Part shown: positions 47,761-60,160 of the stretch, one piece after another
How positions within the stretch are numbered: the stretch's first letter is position 1
How the letters are laid out: every line of letters begins with the position of its first letter
Assembly (NCBI GenBank): GCA_012934845.2
Contig: WNNJ02003654.1
Span: 226,636-290,635 of the forward strand
Reading direction: 5' to 3'
DNA from: Pomphorhynchus laevis
Lineage: Eukaryota > Acanthocephala > Palaeacanthocephala > Echinorhynchida > Pomphorhynchidae
Length of the DNA: 64,000 nucleotides
Program-made: the position numbers and the translations under genes
Notes under the pieces: generated by a model
What the model was told of the DNA's origin: nothing
The model's database searches: none
Seen by the model: only the letters and a program-made list of their open reading frames with translations

Positions 47761-48020
47761 CTAAATTATTACATCAGAGGAAATATGTCATTTGATCATG
47801 CAGCTATGTTGGGTCGATGACTATGTTTAAGCGAAATCTACTAAAGAAGAAGTTCATCCTGATGATATTCTATTTTTAGATTCTATTATCGTATATCATT
47901 TATTAGTCAATTAATATACATTGATTTTTATTTAAAACAAAAAGGTTATTAATTAGTAAATTATTTTAAATCTTGTATATCTATTTATTAATTATTAAAA
48001 TTTAATATATTAGAAACATA
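47761..48020 (+). other. PLE copy f 3' region, degraded
   Basis: ATCAGAGGAAATATGTCAT, a decayed hairpin region, and CATTTATTAGTCAATT near 47905 correspond to the conserved 3' region of copies a, b and d. The CCGAAAC box has become AGCGAAAT. Confidence 0.5.
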
Positions 48021-48407
48021 ATATATTAGCAACGTGGCCTTATCGTCAATGCATCGATATATAACGGACATTATATTTTAAGTATGCTACCGGACTTGTA
48101 AATGAATTTGTTGTGGTCATTTCAAGGCAGCACTTGCATCGTCGACTATTGCATGGCTGGCCAAGTCCTCGTTAATAACGGTTTTGTCGAATTTCAAGCA
48201 TATTTTGGATTGTTCGTGTGCTTTTGAATCCAATTATCTGCCAATTAATTAAGGATCGGCATTCTGGGTCTAGCTCCTTTATAGCTTCGGCAAGATCCTT
48301 GTTTAAATTCTCAAATGCCGGGTGGTAGTTCGAAGCCGTAGTGCTGATTTAGCACTCTTTGATGTTACTATAAGTGTTCTAGTACCTAGCACACATGGCT
48401 TGTTTCT

Positions 48408-48486
48408 TGCCGTCTGCTAGTTTTCCTCTGCATCCAGCAGTAAGTGGGATCTGGCGCTGATGAGTCATTGTGATGACTAAACGGTA
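48408..48486 (+). ncRNA. Solitary type III hammerhead, G12U core mutation
   Basis: UGCCGUC, stem I UGCUAG / CUGGCG, CUGAUGA (48455-48461 region), stem II GUCAU / AUGAC with loop UGUG, then UAAA where GAAA is needed, and CGGUA closing stem III. All helices pair, but G12 is U, so it is probably inactive. The surrounding 48020-48560 is homologous to the body of the 304-bp units: the AGTGCTAAATCAGCACT-type hairpin lies at about 48340-48356 in inverse orientation. Confidence 0.85.
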
Positions 48487-48559
48487 TCAAATACTGCTAT
48501 CGTCATTAATTTGCGTCTGGCTTAAGAGATTATAAACATAATTCACGCGAAATGGTATT

Positions 48560-49559
48560 ACCCTCGTTTGAGAAATTATAGAATATCTTATATAATTTTT
48601 TATTATTTATCTTTATTTTTAATTTAAGTTTTGTAATTGATTTTCTAATTAATTTTATTTAGTAATTTAACTTTAATAAGTAGACTCATTTTGCTTATAT
48701 GATTGGTAAAGATTGATGCAGTTAGCCAGTTGAAGCAAGCATGGTATCTATAATTTCGGCTGGCAAACGGTAGTTGTGGATTAGATAACCTGATTAGTTG
48801 GTTGATTTATTTATTCTTTTTATTTCAATAGCAAGCCTGTTCATCTGAAAACATCAATGCGTTTTGGGACATGCCATAATGATTTTTAAACCTTTTACGA
48901 AATTTGAATATTGCCAGTGCATCAGTCAACGTATTAAATACAACAACTTTATATTTCAAATAAATGGAAAAGATGTGCTCTGTATTCTAATTCAGCTTCG
49001 TCGATTGAACATTTTACATATTCGCTAAGGCACTAACTTTGATCGTATTACTTATTCGAACTCTACATATTTAATACTATTAAAACGGGTTGTAATTTAT
49101 ACCTTCACACGTTAAAATCACATAAAGCTCATCATGTTCCTTCCAGTATTTTAACATCTTCTGATCTCATCTAAAGAGAATTTTCCACTTAGATTTCATA
49201 CCTTAAAAATAATGAATATATTCTGCATATTTTTTAATTCTATTTTATTGTCAGTGATTGCTTGTAACAACAGTCACTATTGACAAATACTCATTCAGAG
49301 AAAAGAACAAATTTATTAATATATTATTGCATTTCGATTTTTTTAATTCAGGGAGCGCCTAGGTGAATGGAGTCGAACTTATTAAAATCTGCGTTTTTAC
49401 ATGAAATGTTAACCAGTTTAAACAAGAATAGTATCTACGATATAATTCCTGATGTCGATAGGGCAGTCATGGATCGGTCAACCTCTACGATCAGTAGTGA
49501 TTTAGTTATTAACAATATAAAATAAGCATAAATAGCGGAACGATAAAACACTATAAAGT
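48560..49559. other. AT-rich sequence inside the palindrome arm, no gene
   Basis: A degenerate AAGTAGACTCATTTTGCTTAT near 48677 resembles the PLE tail motif TACGTAGACTCAGTTAGC. Otherwise nothing is recognised. Confidence 0.4.
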
Positions 49560-50209
49560 TTTATCCAGTGACATGATCTATAAACTTACCGTACTTGTGA
49601 ATTTTGTAGATGTACTCGAAATAAATAATAGTATATATTTACAATATATACTTGAATTTACCTTATCTTGACAATTTCTATATGTGTACTCCTTAACAAA
49701 GAGTGAACCTTGTGAATTTATAAGTTTCTGTTTTATACTGAATAAAAAACTGTAAATTGATTCATTTCGAAGAAGCTAATTTAAATAAAAATGTAAACCC
49801 ACCTTACGTTTATAATAAATACATTTTCTTTAGTTAAGATGAAACTGAATAAAATCGTTAAATCTTTTTACTCATGTCTTGTTGTTCCTTTAAAATTAAA
49901 AAGAAAAAGAAATAAACGATATATAGTTCCATATAGTGGCACGATATATAAATTTACCGTTCTTTGTAAATTTCTGTAGTTATACTCTTTGAAATAAGTA
50001 AACTTTTGTGCATTTAAAATTTTATTTATTTTATAACATACTGAATGATGAACTCGAATATGATTCATGGTAGAGTAGCAAATTAAAATAGAAATGTTAA
50101 CGTTAATGCAACTTACATCTGAAATAAATGAATAGCTTGCTTTAATAAATGCCATATTTTTCCTTAGTTTAAATGAAACTGAATAACACCGTAATATGAT
50201 CTTAATCAT
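49560..50209. repeat. Two diverged tandem units of about 330-370 bp
   Basis: AGTG(A/G)CA(T/C)GAT(C/A)TATAAA(C/T)TTACCGT starts near 49568 and 49936. Both units end with (T)TTTC(C)TTAGTTTAA/AAGATGAAACTGAATAA near 49840 and 50180. A 113-codon antisense ORF (49868-50209) spans the junction and is likely incidental. It is identical in both palindrome arms because the arms are. Confidence 0.55.
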
Positions 50210-50304
50210 AGCTTGTATTTATGTTCATTGTGAATAAAAAAGGCAAAAAAAACATCTCAAGCAGAAAAGAAAATAACAAAACATTATATCAAGGTCCACA
50301 AATT

Positions 50305-50520
50305 ACAGTAAAGCCAAGATTTCCTGGGGGGAAATCTTGGCTTTACTGTAAGCCAAGATTGGGGGTGGTAAGGAATAATACCACCTCCAATCTTCGTGGG
50401 GGTGGTAAGGAATAATTACATTCAGTAAATACTCAACAACTATTGGAATCGTATTAGCGCTCATTGGAATTACTGACCTATTAGCGCTCATTGGAATTAC
50501 TGACTGAGACATAATAAACA
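50305..50520. repeat. Perfect foldback plus short tandem repeats
   Basis: TTACAGTAAAGCCAAGATTTCC at about 50306-50327 is inverted after a short G-run as GGAAATCTTGGCTTTACTGTAA. It is followed by two GGGGGTGGTAAGGAATAAT copies and by two 27-base tandem copies beginning ATTGGAATTACTGAC and ending TATTAGCGCTC. The G-run in the foldback loop is where the two palindrome arms differ in length. Confidence 0.8.
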
Positions 50521-50581
50521 ACAATGTGCAGTAGCGAAATCTTGTCGACGCTATCAAAGGCTTCTAATTCCAATGCTAATT

Positions 50582-52355
50582 TTACAATTTACAAGGGAAA
50601 ATTGCTGCAAAAGGTATAGATTTGTGCTCTTCCAATCGAAATAAAGACGATAAGGTAAGTGTTTTGTTGCGAAATTTTGCTAATGACTCAGGGGTACTTT
50701 CCCCTATACCTAAACTACACAATTTGCCCCTAATAACGTTCACTAAGCCTCTGGAAAGAGGCATAAATTATTTAACTACTTTTGAAGAGACTTCGTCAAA
50801 TTGTACTGTAACAGAGTGGTCTTCAACTCCGTACGTATGTACGAGGCTAATATAAAGATATCGTTTATTAATGCAGATATTATGAGTGAATACGAGTCAT
50901 ACTTTGCTACGAACCTAACTCATTTGGGTTCATAAAAAATTAAAGCCTATTCAGCCGACTCTCAAAGTATCGAATTTTCCGCCTCAGCGGGAGGATGAGG
51001 ACCTAAGTCTGCTTAAAAAGACCGCAAAACTCTTAACAGTGCGGACTGTCAAGTCTAAGGCTGGGATGGAATTACCTATGGCTTTTGGCACAGTGGATAT
51101 CGATCACGGACTTGTGCTTACGAAGTCGGCGTCGAACACTTTCTTAGGGTATAATCTATGTTATTGCTTATTGAGCAGGATGATAGAACGTACCCCCATT
51201 GCAATGTGTGCCACTTAAGGGGGCACTATAGGTTCGCCTGTTCAGCCCCGAAAATATGTGGTGTTTGTGGCAGCGTGTCCTGCGAAAGTATGCTGAAGGG
51301 GGATAAAATGCGTTGCTTCCCCAGCTTGCCATAATTGCTCGGGTGACCACCCAGCGTGGTCTAGGCGCTGCAAGTTTTTCAAAGCGTACCAAAACCACTT
51401 CTCCTGTCGTCCAATCTCGCCGATTTCTTCTTCCGGATTTTCAACAGTAGCTTCTTAATCTGACAGAATGTCAAATAAAGACATTTTACAATTATTTGAT
51501 TCGAACAAGAAGTTCATTTTATCGCAGATGAAACGAATGATTGCGCTCCTGGTAACAGCCTTTCTTGGCACTGGTAATACGCCGCCGATGCCGCCAGAAC
51601 TTATAATGCATAAATCCAAAAAAGGAGCGGCTTCGACCCGAACAGTTCCGCCTCTGAAGGTTGGTAAATTGCTGAAGCAGAAAGGCTCTACCTTCTCTAT
51701 CCTAGGAAATGAAGAGGTTTCCGACCCTGGGTGGGGCTAATGGCGGAAAAGGCCACCTTTCTGCACTTAGCTCTGTCTAGGTTGGCTTCCCCCGTCCAAC
51801 TTATCTGACGCAATGGTGAGTAAGCCTGAGCCTTTTTCACTGAATATCCTTCAGTGGAATTCAAGAGGTGCTTCTGCCCTTAGACTTCTCTCCAGTATAA
51901 ATGCAGATGTTGTAGTCAATCATTAGGCGAGGTCTATCCTTCTCCCCCAGGGCATTACTTGATTTATTCCAAAGCATATATATTCGCACTAGACTCTGTA
52001 CATAACCCCGCCTCACTCCTCTTTATCTCAAGGACTCTTGACTTTAGTTAAGTGCTCCTTCAGGTTCTCCTTTCTATTAAACTACTCTTGTTCAGCCATG
52101 TTTTGTTTAGTAGTTACACACTATAAGAACGGTAAACGCCTCAGTCTAGCCAATGTTTACATCCGTACAGTTGAGATTCACAAGAACGATGACCTTCTGG
52201 TAGTATTATTGACAGCGGCTATTACATGATATTTGGAGACTTCAACGACAGAACTGGTCGTTGGATCAACGCAGCACTTTGCAGAGCTAGGAACGGTTAT
52301 CTTATTCATAAACCACCCTCAACCCCATGATGATCCCAGGCGCCGATGCTGTTTC
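50582..52355 (+). pseudogene. LINE-A 5' half: gag-like ORF1 and APE endonuclease start
   Basis: Plus strand. ORF1 N-terminal part CSSNRNKDDKVSVLLRNFANDSG and KPLERGINYLTTFEETSS (50622-50855); a middle part with LLKKTAKLLTVRTVKSKAG (51010-51065); zinc knuckles YPHCNVCHLRGHYRFAC and CGVCG (51190-51275) and CHNCSGDHPAWSRRCKFFKAY (51335-51395); then the tail SNKDILQLFDSNKKFI (51468). ORF2 begins near 51815 with KPEPFSLNILQWNSRGASALRLLS, then NYSCSAMFCLVVTHYKNGKRLSLANVYIRT (52075-52165) and DFNDRTGRW-like at 52240. It is cut at 52355, the inner edge of the palindrome arm, so the RT is absent. Confidence 0.8.
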
Positions 52356-53458
52356 TCTATATATAAAGTTGTTTATCTCATATTTACAATATATTTATAA
52401 TACACAGTTATATAATCAATTCCAATTATTGAATTTGTTACTGTTGGAGGCTTAATTATCCTACCGTGCCTTTTTACTCATCATTTTTGTCATTATTGAA
52501 GTTACTCTGTATTCTAGTGTATATAAGTGTATAATGATATCTATTTTTCTAGCTTTTCAAATTATCATTATGTAGTTTATATCAAGCTTTAAACTACAAA
52601 GTAGCAATATTCGATTTTGCATTTTATTAAATGATTATATTCTAACATACATTTTAAATACTTACATGACTTTTAGCGAATTCATCCACGACGCGACATT
52701 CGAACCAGTGGTTAACATAACATAGGATCATTAATGTCTATTTCAGCTCTATACCCGATCTAACAGTTTATGTATTTTCTCTTCAACATGGTAAGACATA
52801 AAATTTCGAATTCTCAATTTCAATAATTTAAAAGTATCCACGAAGAAAAAGATTTGAAATATTTATCACTCAAAACTTACATGTTACGAATAAAAATATT
52901 GAGCGTTTTGAAATTCAATTTCGATATATAGTTGAACGATATATAGTTGAACATGCAATTGTAGAATAGCGAGCAATGAATAATATTTTTACTGAATGAC
53001 CTTAAAATTTAAAATTTTCAATGTGTATAGACGTTTAGTCTTTTGAAACACGGTAGGTTATAACGAATAAAAATATTAAAAGTAGTCTTCAAATAGCTAT
53101 TTTATTATGGAAGGAAAAATCATGATGCTTCTATAAAATAATTGCATGTGCAAATTGACTTGTCTCCATCAAAGCTTGATTTGTCTTTGATCCCAATGCA
53201 AAAACTCAAAATAAGTGTTAACCGGAAAATGAAATCTAGAATTTAGGCATTGTGAGATTTAAAATGATGATGTTGGGAAAACCAAACATAATTAATCTGT
53301 GCTAATAAAATCTAATTTAAAGCTGTTATGTTAAAAAATTGTAATGAAAAAAAAATAAAATATAATGCAATATTTTAAATATTTATAAAATACAAAATAT
53401 TTGAAGTGAATTTGTTTAAAATGCACTTAAGGATTATTAATTAAAAACATAAATTATA
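52356..53458. repeat. Palindrome spacer, left part: dispersed repeats
   Basis: About 52440-52685 matches 32935-33210, and about 52690-52945 matches 38620-38860. The rest is A/T-rich with no gene. The spacer sequence is unique to the middle and is not mirrored. Confidence 0.6.
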
Positions 53459-53900
53459 ACATTCCAACTCAGTAACAAATCATTATGTATTCATACTGAA
53501 ATTATTAGCATACATCTTACGTTACTCAGTATAAAAATACGATAATTCAAGCTTGTTAAGTAGTTAATTCAAAACAGTACAGTATTTTAATATATCGCAT
53601 TAATTGAATTTTATTACTAACGTCAATACGTTAAAAGTTGTAAACTTAAGGAGAATAAAACTATTTTTCAAAAAATTAAAAAAATCTCAATGTAGTGCAT
53701 TTATTTTGAAATATTTTTATTTATATTACTTTTTTGAGATATTCATTTCAATTTGCAAACCTGTTCTTACAAATAATTTTGACAAATTAAATTTTAAAAT
53801 TCACAATGGATTTGTATTTAAAAATGCTATTGAATACAAAATATAAAATAAATGTGGAGACAATAATATTGTGATAGGAATTATTATAATCATCTTGACT
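53459..53900. repeat. Repeat X copy 2, abutting the right palindrome arm
   Basis: Copy of 39290-39742, including the 80-codon ORF (53604-53846; one residue differs). It runs to ATCATCTTGACTGA and stops exactly where the right arm begins (53901). At 39742 the repeat continues differently, which places the rearrangement breakpoint here. Confidence 0.7.
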
Positions 53901-55674
53901 GAAACAGCATCGGCGCCTGGGATCATCATGGGGTTGAGGGTGGTTTATGAATAAGATAACCGTTCCTAGCTCTGCAAAGTGCTGCGTTGATCCAACGACC
54001 AGTTCTGTCGTTGAAGTCTCCAAATATCATGTAATAGCCGCTGTCAATAATACTACCAGAAGGTCATCGTTCTTGTGAATCTCAACTGTACGGATGTAAA
54101 CATTGGCTAGACTGAGGCGTTTACCGTTCTTATAGTGTGTAACTACTAAACAAAACATGGCTGAACAAGAGTAGTTTAATAGAAAGGAGAACCTGAAGGA
54201 GCACTTAACTAAAGTCAAGAGTCCTTGAGATAAAGAGGAGTGAGGCGGGGTTATGTACAGAGTCTAGTGCGAATATATATGCTTTGGAATAAATCAAGTA
54301 ATGCCCTGGGGGAGAAGGATAGACCTCGCCTAATGATTGACTACAACATCTGCATTTATACTGGAGAGAAGTCTAAGGGCAGAAGCACCTCTTGAATTCC
54401 ACTGAAGGATATTCAGTGAAAAAGGCTCAGGCTTACTCACCATTGCGTCAGATAAGTTGGACGGGGGAAGCCAACCTAGACAGAGCTAAGTGCAGAAAGG
54501 TGGCCTTTTCCGCCATTAGCCCCACCCAGGGTCGGAAACCTCTTCATTTCCTAGGATAGAGAAGGTAGAGCCTTTCTGCTTCAGCAATTTACCAACCTTC
54601 AGAGGCGGAACTGTTCGGGTCGAAGCCGCTCCTTTTTTGGATTTATGCATTATAAGTTCTGGCGGCATCGGCGGCGTATTACCAGTGCCAAGAAAGGCTG
54701 TTACCAGGAGCGCAATCATTCGTTTCATCTGCGATAAAATGAACTTCTTGTTCGAATCAAATAATTGTAAAATGTCTTTATTTGACATTCTGTCAGATTA
54801 AGAAGCTACTGTTGAAAATCCGGAAGAAGAAATCGGCGAGATTGGACGACAGGAGAAGTGGTTTTGGTACGCTTTGAAAAACTTGCAGCGCCTAGACCAC
54901 GCTGGGTGGTCACCCGAGCAATTATGGCAAGCTGGGGAAGCAACGCATTTTATCCCCCTTCAGCATACTTTCGCAGGACACGCTGCCACAAACACCACAT
55001 ATTTTCGGGGCTGAACAGGCGAACCTATAGTGCCCCCTTAAGTGGCACACATTGCAATGGGGGTACGTTCTATCATCCTGCTCAATAAGCAATAACATAG
55101 ATTATACCCTAAGAAAGTGTTCGACGCCGACTTCGTAAGCACAAGTCCGTGATCGATATCCACTGTGCCAAAAGCCATAGGTAATTCCATCCCAGCCTTA
55201 GACTTGACAGTCCGCACTGTTAAGAGTTTTGCGGTCTTTTTAAGCAGACTTAGGTCCTCATCCTCCCGCTGAGGCGGAAAATTCGATACTTTGAGAGTCG
55301 GCTGAATAGGCTTTAATTTTTTATGAACCCAAATGAGTTAGGTTCGTAGCAAAGTATGACTCGTATTCACTCATAATATCTGCATTAATAAACGATATCT
55401 TTATATTAGCCTCGTACATACGTACGGAGTTGAAGACCACTCTGTTACAGTACAATTTGACGAAGTCTCTTCAAAAGTAGTTAAATAATTTATGCCTCTT
55501 TCCAGAGGCTTAGTGAACGTTATTAGGGCCAAATTGTGTAGTTTAGGTATAGGGGAAAGTACCCCTGAGTCATTAGCAAAATTTCGCAACAAAACACTTA
55601 CCTTATCGTCTTTATTTCGATTGGAAGAGCACAAATCTATACCTTTTGCAGCAATTTTCCCTTGTAAATTGTAA
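53901..55674 (-). pseudogene. LINE-A 5' half, mirror copy
   Basis: Mirror of 50582-52355: endonuclease start at 53901-54450, ORF1 tail at 54516-54788, zinc knuckles at 54860-55070, ORF1 N-terminal part at 55401-55634. One visible residue change (NLALITF for NLPLITF near 55530) distinguishes it. Confidence 0.8.
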
Positions 55675-57768
55675 AATTAGCATTGGAATTAGAAGCCTTT
55701 GATAGCGTCGACAAGATTTCGCTACTGCACATTGTTGTTTATTATGTCTCAGTCAGTAATTCCAATGAGCGCTAATAGGTCAGTAATTCCAATGAGCGCT
55801 AATACGATTCCAATAGTTGTTGAGTATTTACTGAATGTAATTATTCCTTACCACCCCCACGAAGATTGGAGGTGGTATTATTCCTTACCACCCCCAATCT
55901 TGGCTTACAGTAAAGCCAAGATTTCCCCCAGGAAATCTTGGCTTTACTGTAATTTGTGGACCTTGATATAATGTTTTGTTATTTTCTTTTCTGCTTGAGA
56001 TGTTTTTTTTGCCTTTTTTATTCACAATGAACATAAATACAAGCTATGATTAAGATCATATTACGGTGTTATTCAGTTTCATTTAAACTAAGGAAAAATA
56101 TGGCATTTATTAAAGCAAGCTATTCATTTATTTCAGATGTAAGTTGCATTAACGTTAACATTTCTATTTTAATTTGCTACTCTACCATGAATCATATTCG
56201 AGTTCATCATTCAGTATGTTATAAAATAAATAAAATTTTAAATGCACAAAAGTTTACTTATTTCAAAGAGTATAACTACAGAAATTTACAAAGAACGGTA
56301 AATTTATATATCGTGCCACTATATGGAACTATATATCGTTTATTTCTTTTTCTTTTTAATTTTAAAGGAACAACAAGACATGAGTAAAAAGATTTAACGA
56401 TTTTATTCAGTTTCATCTTAACTAAAGAAAATGTATTTATTATAAACGTAAGGTGGGTTTACATTTTTATTTAAATTAGCTTCTTCGAAATGAATCAATT
56501 TACAGTTTTTTATTCAGTATAAAACAGAAACTTATAAATTCACAAGGTTCACTCTTTGTTAAGGAGTACACATATAGAAATTGTCAAGATAAGGTAAATT
56601 CAAGTATATATTGTAAATATATACTATTATTTATTTCGAGTACATCTACAAAATTCACAAGTACGGTAAGTTTATAGATCATGTCACTGGATAAAACTTT
56701 ATAGTGTTTTATCGTTCCGCTATTTATGCTTATTTTATATTGTTAATAACTAAATCACTACTGATCGTAGAGGTTGACCGATCCATGACTGCCCTATCGA
56801 CATCAGGAATTATATCGTAGATACTATTCTTGTTTAAACTGGTTAACATTTCATGTAAAAACGCAGATTTTAATAAGTTCGACTCCATTCACCTAGGCGC
56901 TCCCTGAATTAAAAAAATCGAAATGCAATAATATATTAATAAATTTGTTCTTTTCTCTGAATGAGTATTTGTCAATAGTGACTGTTGTTACAAGCAATCA
57001 CTGACAATAAAATAGAATTAAAAAATATGCAGAATATATTCATTATTTTTAAGGTATGAAATCTAAGTGGAAAATTCTCTTTAGATGAGATCAGAAGATG
57101 TTAAAATACTGGAAGGAACATGATGAGCTTTATGTGATTTTAACGTGTGAAGGTATAAATTACAACCCGTTTTAATAGTATTAAATATGTAGAGTTCGAA
57201 TAAGTAATACGATCAAAGTTAGTGCCTTAGCGAATATGTAAAATGTTCAATCGACGAAGCTGAATTAGAATACAGAGCACATCTTTTCCATTTATTTGAA
57301 ATATAAAGTTGTTGTATTTAATACGTTGACTGATGCACTGGCAATATTCAAATTTCGTAAAAGGTTTAAAAATCATTATGGCATGTCCCAAAACGCATTG
57401 ATGTTTTCAGATGAACAGGCTTGCTATTGAAATAAAAAGAATAAATAAATCAACCAACTAATCAGGTTATCTAATCCACAACTACCGTTTGCCAGCCGAA
57501 ATTATAGATACCATGCTTGCTTCAACTGGCTAACTGCATCAATCTTTACCAATCATATAAGCAAAATGAGTCTACTTATTAAAGTTAAATTACTAAATAA
57601 AATTAATTAGAAAATCAATTACAAAACTTAAATTAAAAATAAAGATAAATAATAAAAAATTATATAAGATATTCTATAATTTCTCAAACGAGGGTAATAC
57701 CATTTCGCGTGAATTATGTTTATAATCTCTTAAGCCAGACGCAAATTAATGACGATAGCAGTATTTGA

Positions 57769-57847
57769 TACCGTTTAGTCATCACAATGACTCATCAGCG
57801 CCAGATCCCACTTACTGCTGGATGCAGAGGAAAACTAGCAGACGGCA
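57769..57847 (-). ncRNA. Solitary hammerhead, mirror copy, G12U
   Basis: Exact mirror of the hammerhead at 48408-48486, on the minus strand, with the same UAAA in place of GAAA. The hairpin AGTGCTAAATCAGCACT of the unit body is at about 57899-57915. Confidence 0.85.
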
Positions 57848-58324
57848 AGAAACAAGCCATGTGTGCTAGGTACTAGAACACTTATAGTAACATCAAAGAG
57901 TGCTAAATCAGCACTACGGCTTCGAACTACCACCCGGCATTTGAGAATTTAAACAAGGATCTTGCCGAAGCTATAAAGGAGCTAGACCCAGAATGCCGAT
58001 CCTTAATTAATTGGCAGATAATTGGATTCAAAAGCACACGAACAATCCAAAATATGCTTGAAATTCGACAAAACCGTTATTAACGAGGACTTGGCCAGCC
58101 ATGCAATAGTCGACGATGCAAGTGCTGCCTTGAAATGACCACAACAAATTCATTTACAAGTCCGGTAGCATACTTAAAATATAATGTCCGTTATATATCG
58201 ATGCATTGACGATAAGGCCACGTTGCTAATATATTATGTTTCTAATATATTAAATTTTAATAATTAATAAATAGATATACAAGATTTAAAATAATTTACT
58301 AATTAATAACCTTTTTGTTTTAAA

Positions 58325-59396
58325 TAAAAATCAATGTATATTAATTGACTAATAAATGATATACGATAATAGAATCTAAAAATAGAATATCATCAGGATG
58401 AACTTCTTCTTTAGTAGATTTCGCTTAAACATAGTCATCGACCCAACATAGCTGCATGATCAAATGACATATTTCCTCTGATGTAATAATTTAGAGTTTA
58501 AATTAATTTTTGATATTTTCTGTTTGATTTTATTTTTATAGAAACTTAGCTTAAAAAATATACCTATTAAATTATACCAATGATTTTGAAAAAAGCCAAT
58601 ATCATTACAAATTGTTGCAATTCCTTAAATTTCATTATTTAATGCATTATATTTAATATTATATGGTATGCATGAATGCTCATGCAAATATATGTTTCTT
58701 GTAAATTTAAATATGTCATCTTTGCGATATAAATTAATAGTAGTTTTAGTTAATGTTAATTTAATGTTCATATCTAGATATACACCTTCTTTATCATTAA
58801 TATTGGTTTTGTTAAGAATAAGGCTTTCTGGATAAATTTGTTCACTAATTGAATAAAAATTATTAGAATTAAATACACATATCATCAATGTATCGAAACA
58901 TATATTTCATATATGTATATTGTTTAGATTTAGTTTTTACACAGTTATAAACAAATTCATATTCTATAAAGTTTAAAAAAAGTCAGATATAATTGGGCTA
59001 CTATTCCCACCCATTGGAACACCTTTTATTTGTCTAAATATAGATGTCCCAACTTTTAAATAATTTTGATTTATCAAAATATTTAAGGATTCTATTTATT
59101 CAATTTTATCCATACATTTATATTTACTTGATGGTTTAATTTTTGTTAGATAGGCGTTATAAATATTATTACATATATATGTATATATTTTTCCGAATAT
59201 AAGATTAATTAATTTTACTAACGCTTCTTTAATATCTACTAAATCTAGATTTGAATAAAGCCTACTAAAATCGTATGTATATATATTTTGAAAATTTATT
59301 CCATTTGTCTGTTCTAAACATTCTTTTTTATAATTAATAATGTAATAGTGTTTTATACCAGTATTAATTTCGATTACCTTGCAATATTTTTTAAAA
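58325..59396 (-). pseudogene. Naiad-type PLE RT, mirror copy
   Basis: Mirror of 46859-47930: degraded 3' region, thumb, YIDD with the following 2-bp loss (near 58880), motif 4 near 59000-59035, and palm start near 59215-59275. It ends at 59396 in the fingers. Confidence 0.8.
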
Positions 59397-59397
59397 G

Positions 59398-60160
59398 TTC
59401 TCTGGACATTATATCAAAAGTTCTCTGGACATTATACCATCAACTCTGGAAATCTTGTAACTTTTAGATTGTCTTTTTTGAATTTGCTATATGCTGTTTT
59501 AGAAATCTTTCTGGAAATCCGCTGAAATATCTTGATCTTACCAATATTCGCAATTTCTATAATCTACGAATAATGTAAATTGGTTAAATTTAGTTTGCTA
59601 TTTAAATGCTTTGCATCTGATTATAACTCGTTTTCGACTTTAGCGATATTTCTGATGTCATCAGTTTTGACAGTGGAACGACTGAATATCTAAAGTAGCC
59701 AACCGTTTTAGCAAGAAAGAATTTCACATACTATTTGAATATTTAGCATTAGTAATACTTCTATTCCTTCTGTGCTGATAAAGAACCTTACAAATCTTGT
59801 AGTTCTGTAAGTAATTCCTTAGCTGAATATATACTGTATAGGTTTTGTTATTTTATAATAGTTTCGTTTCATAAAGCGATCTTAATTTGAATTTCTTTAA
59901 TATACAGTTTTAATTACGATTTTCGGATGTTCCTTTCATTTTTTACTTGTTTTGTGAGAACTGGAAAACTTCTTAAGAATTTAATTTTATCTGTTTTAAA
60001 TGAATATAAAATTATTTATAAAATCTCTATGCTTATAAAATTAATATAATCAATCTCTTATGTTATTTGCAAACTTTCAATTTCAATGCTTTATTTTTAG
60101 GTGCTTGAACAGTAAATGTATGAGAATCGATTGTTTACAATTCAAAGCCAAATTGACAAA
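59398..60160 (-). repeat. Dispersed repeat, inverted relative to 15.2-15.8 kb
   Basis: Reverse complement of about 15180-15797 with moderate divergence. At its junction with the palindrome arm the phrase AGTTCTCTGGACATTATA occurs twice (about 59395 and 59418), a short duplication at the breakpoint. Confidence 0.65.

Larger units (their letters stand above)
46859..52355. repeat. Left arm of a large palindrome (about 5.5 kb)
   Basis: Each base x of this arm pairs with 106255-x (outer part) or 106256-x (inner part) in the right arm. The one-base shift comes from a G-run near 50332 (six G here, five in the mirror). I saw only a few other differences, for example near 47452 and 50733. The arm carries the end of PLE copy f, a hammerhead copy, AT-rich repeats and a LINE-A 5' half. 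The left boundary lies inside the PLE, which continues outward unbroken, so this is the parental side. Confidence 0.9.
53901..59396. repeat. Right arm of the large palindrome
   Basis: Reverse complement of 46859-52355 with only a handful of visible differences. The outer end at 59396 falls inside the PLE RT (after KHYYIINYKK/TGIKHYY-coding sequence, antisense) and joins a dispersed repeat. The arm is therefore the derived, truncated side. Confidence 0.9.

Noticed and set aside
49868-50209. 113-codon ORF conserved in both palindrome arms as a gene
   Set aside because: Its conservation is only that of the arms. It spans a tandem-repeat junction and has no recognisable domain.
50582-50764. Antisense 60-84 codon ORFs within the LINE ORF1 region
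   Set aside because: They run against readable zinc-knuckle and endonuclease sequence and are identical in both arms only because the palindrome arms are.
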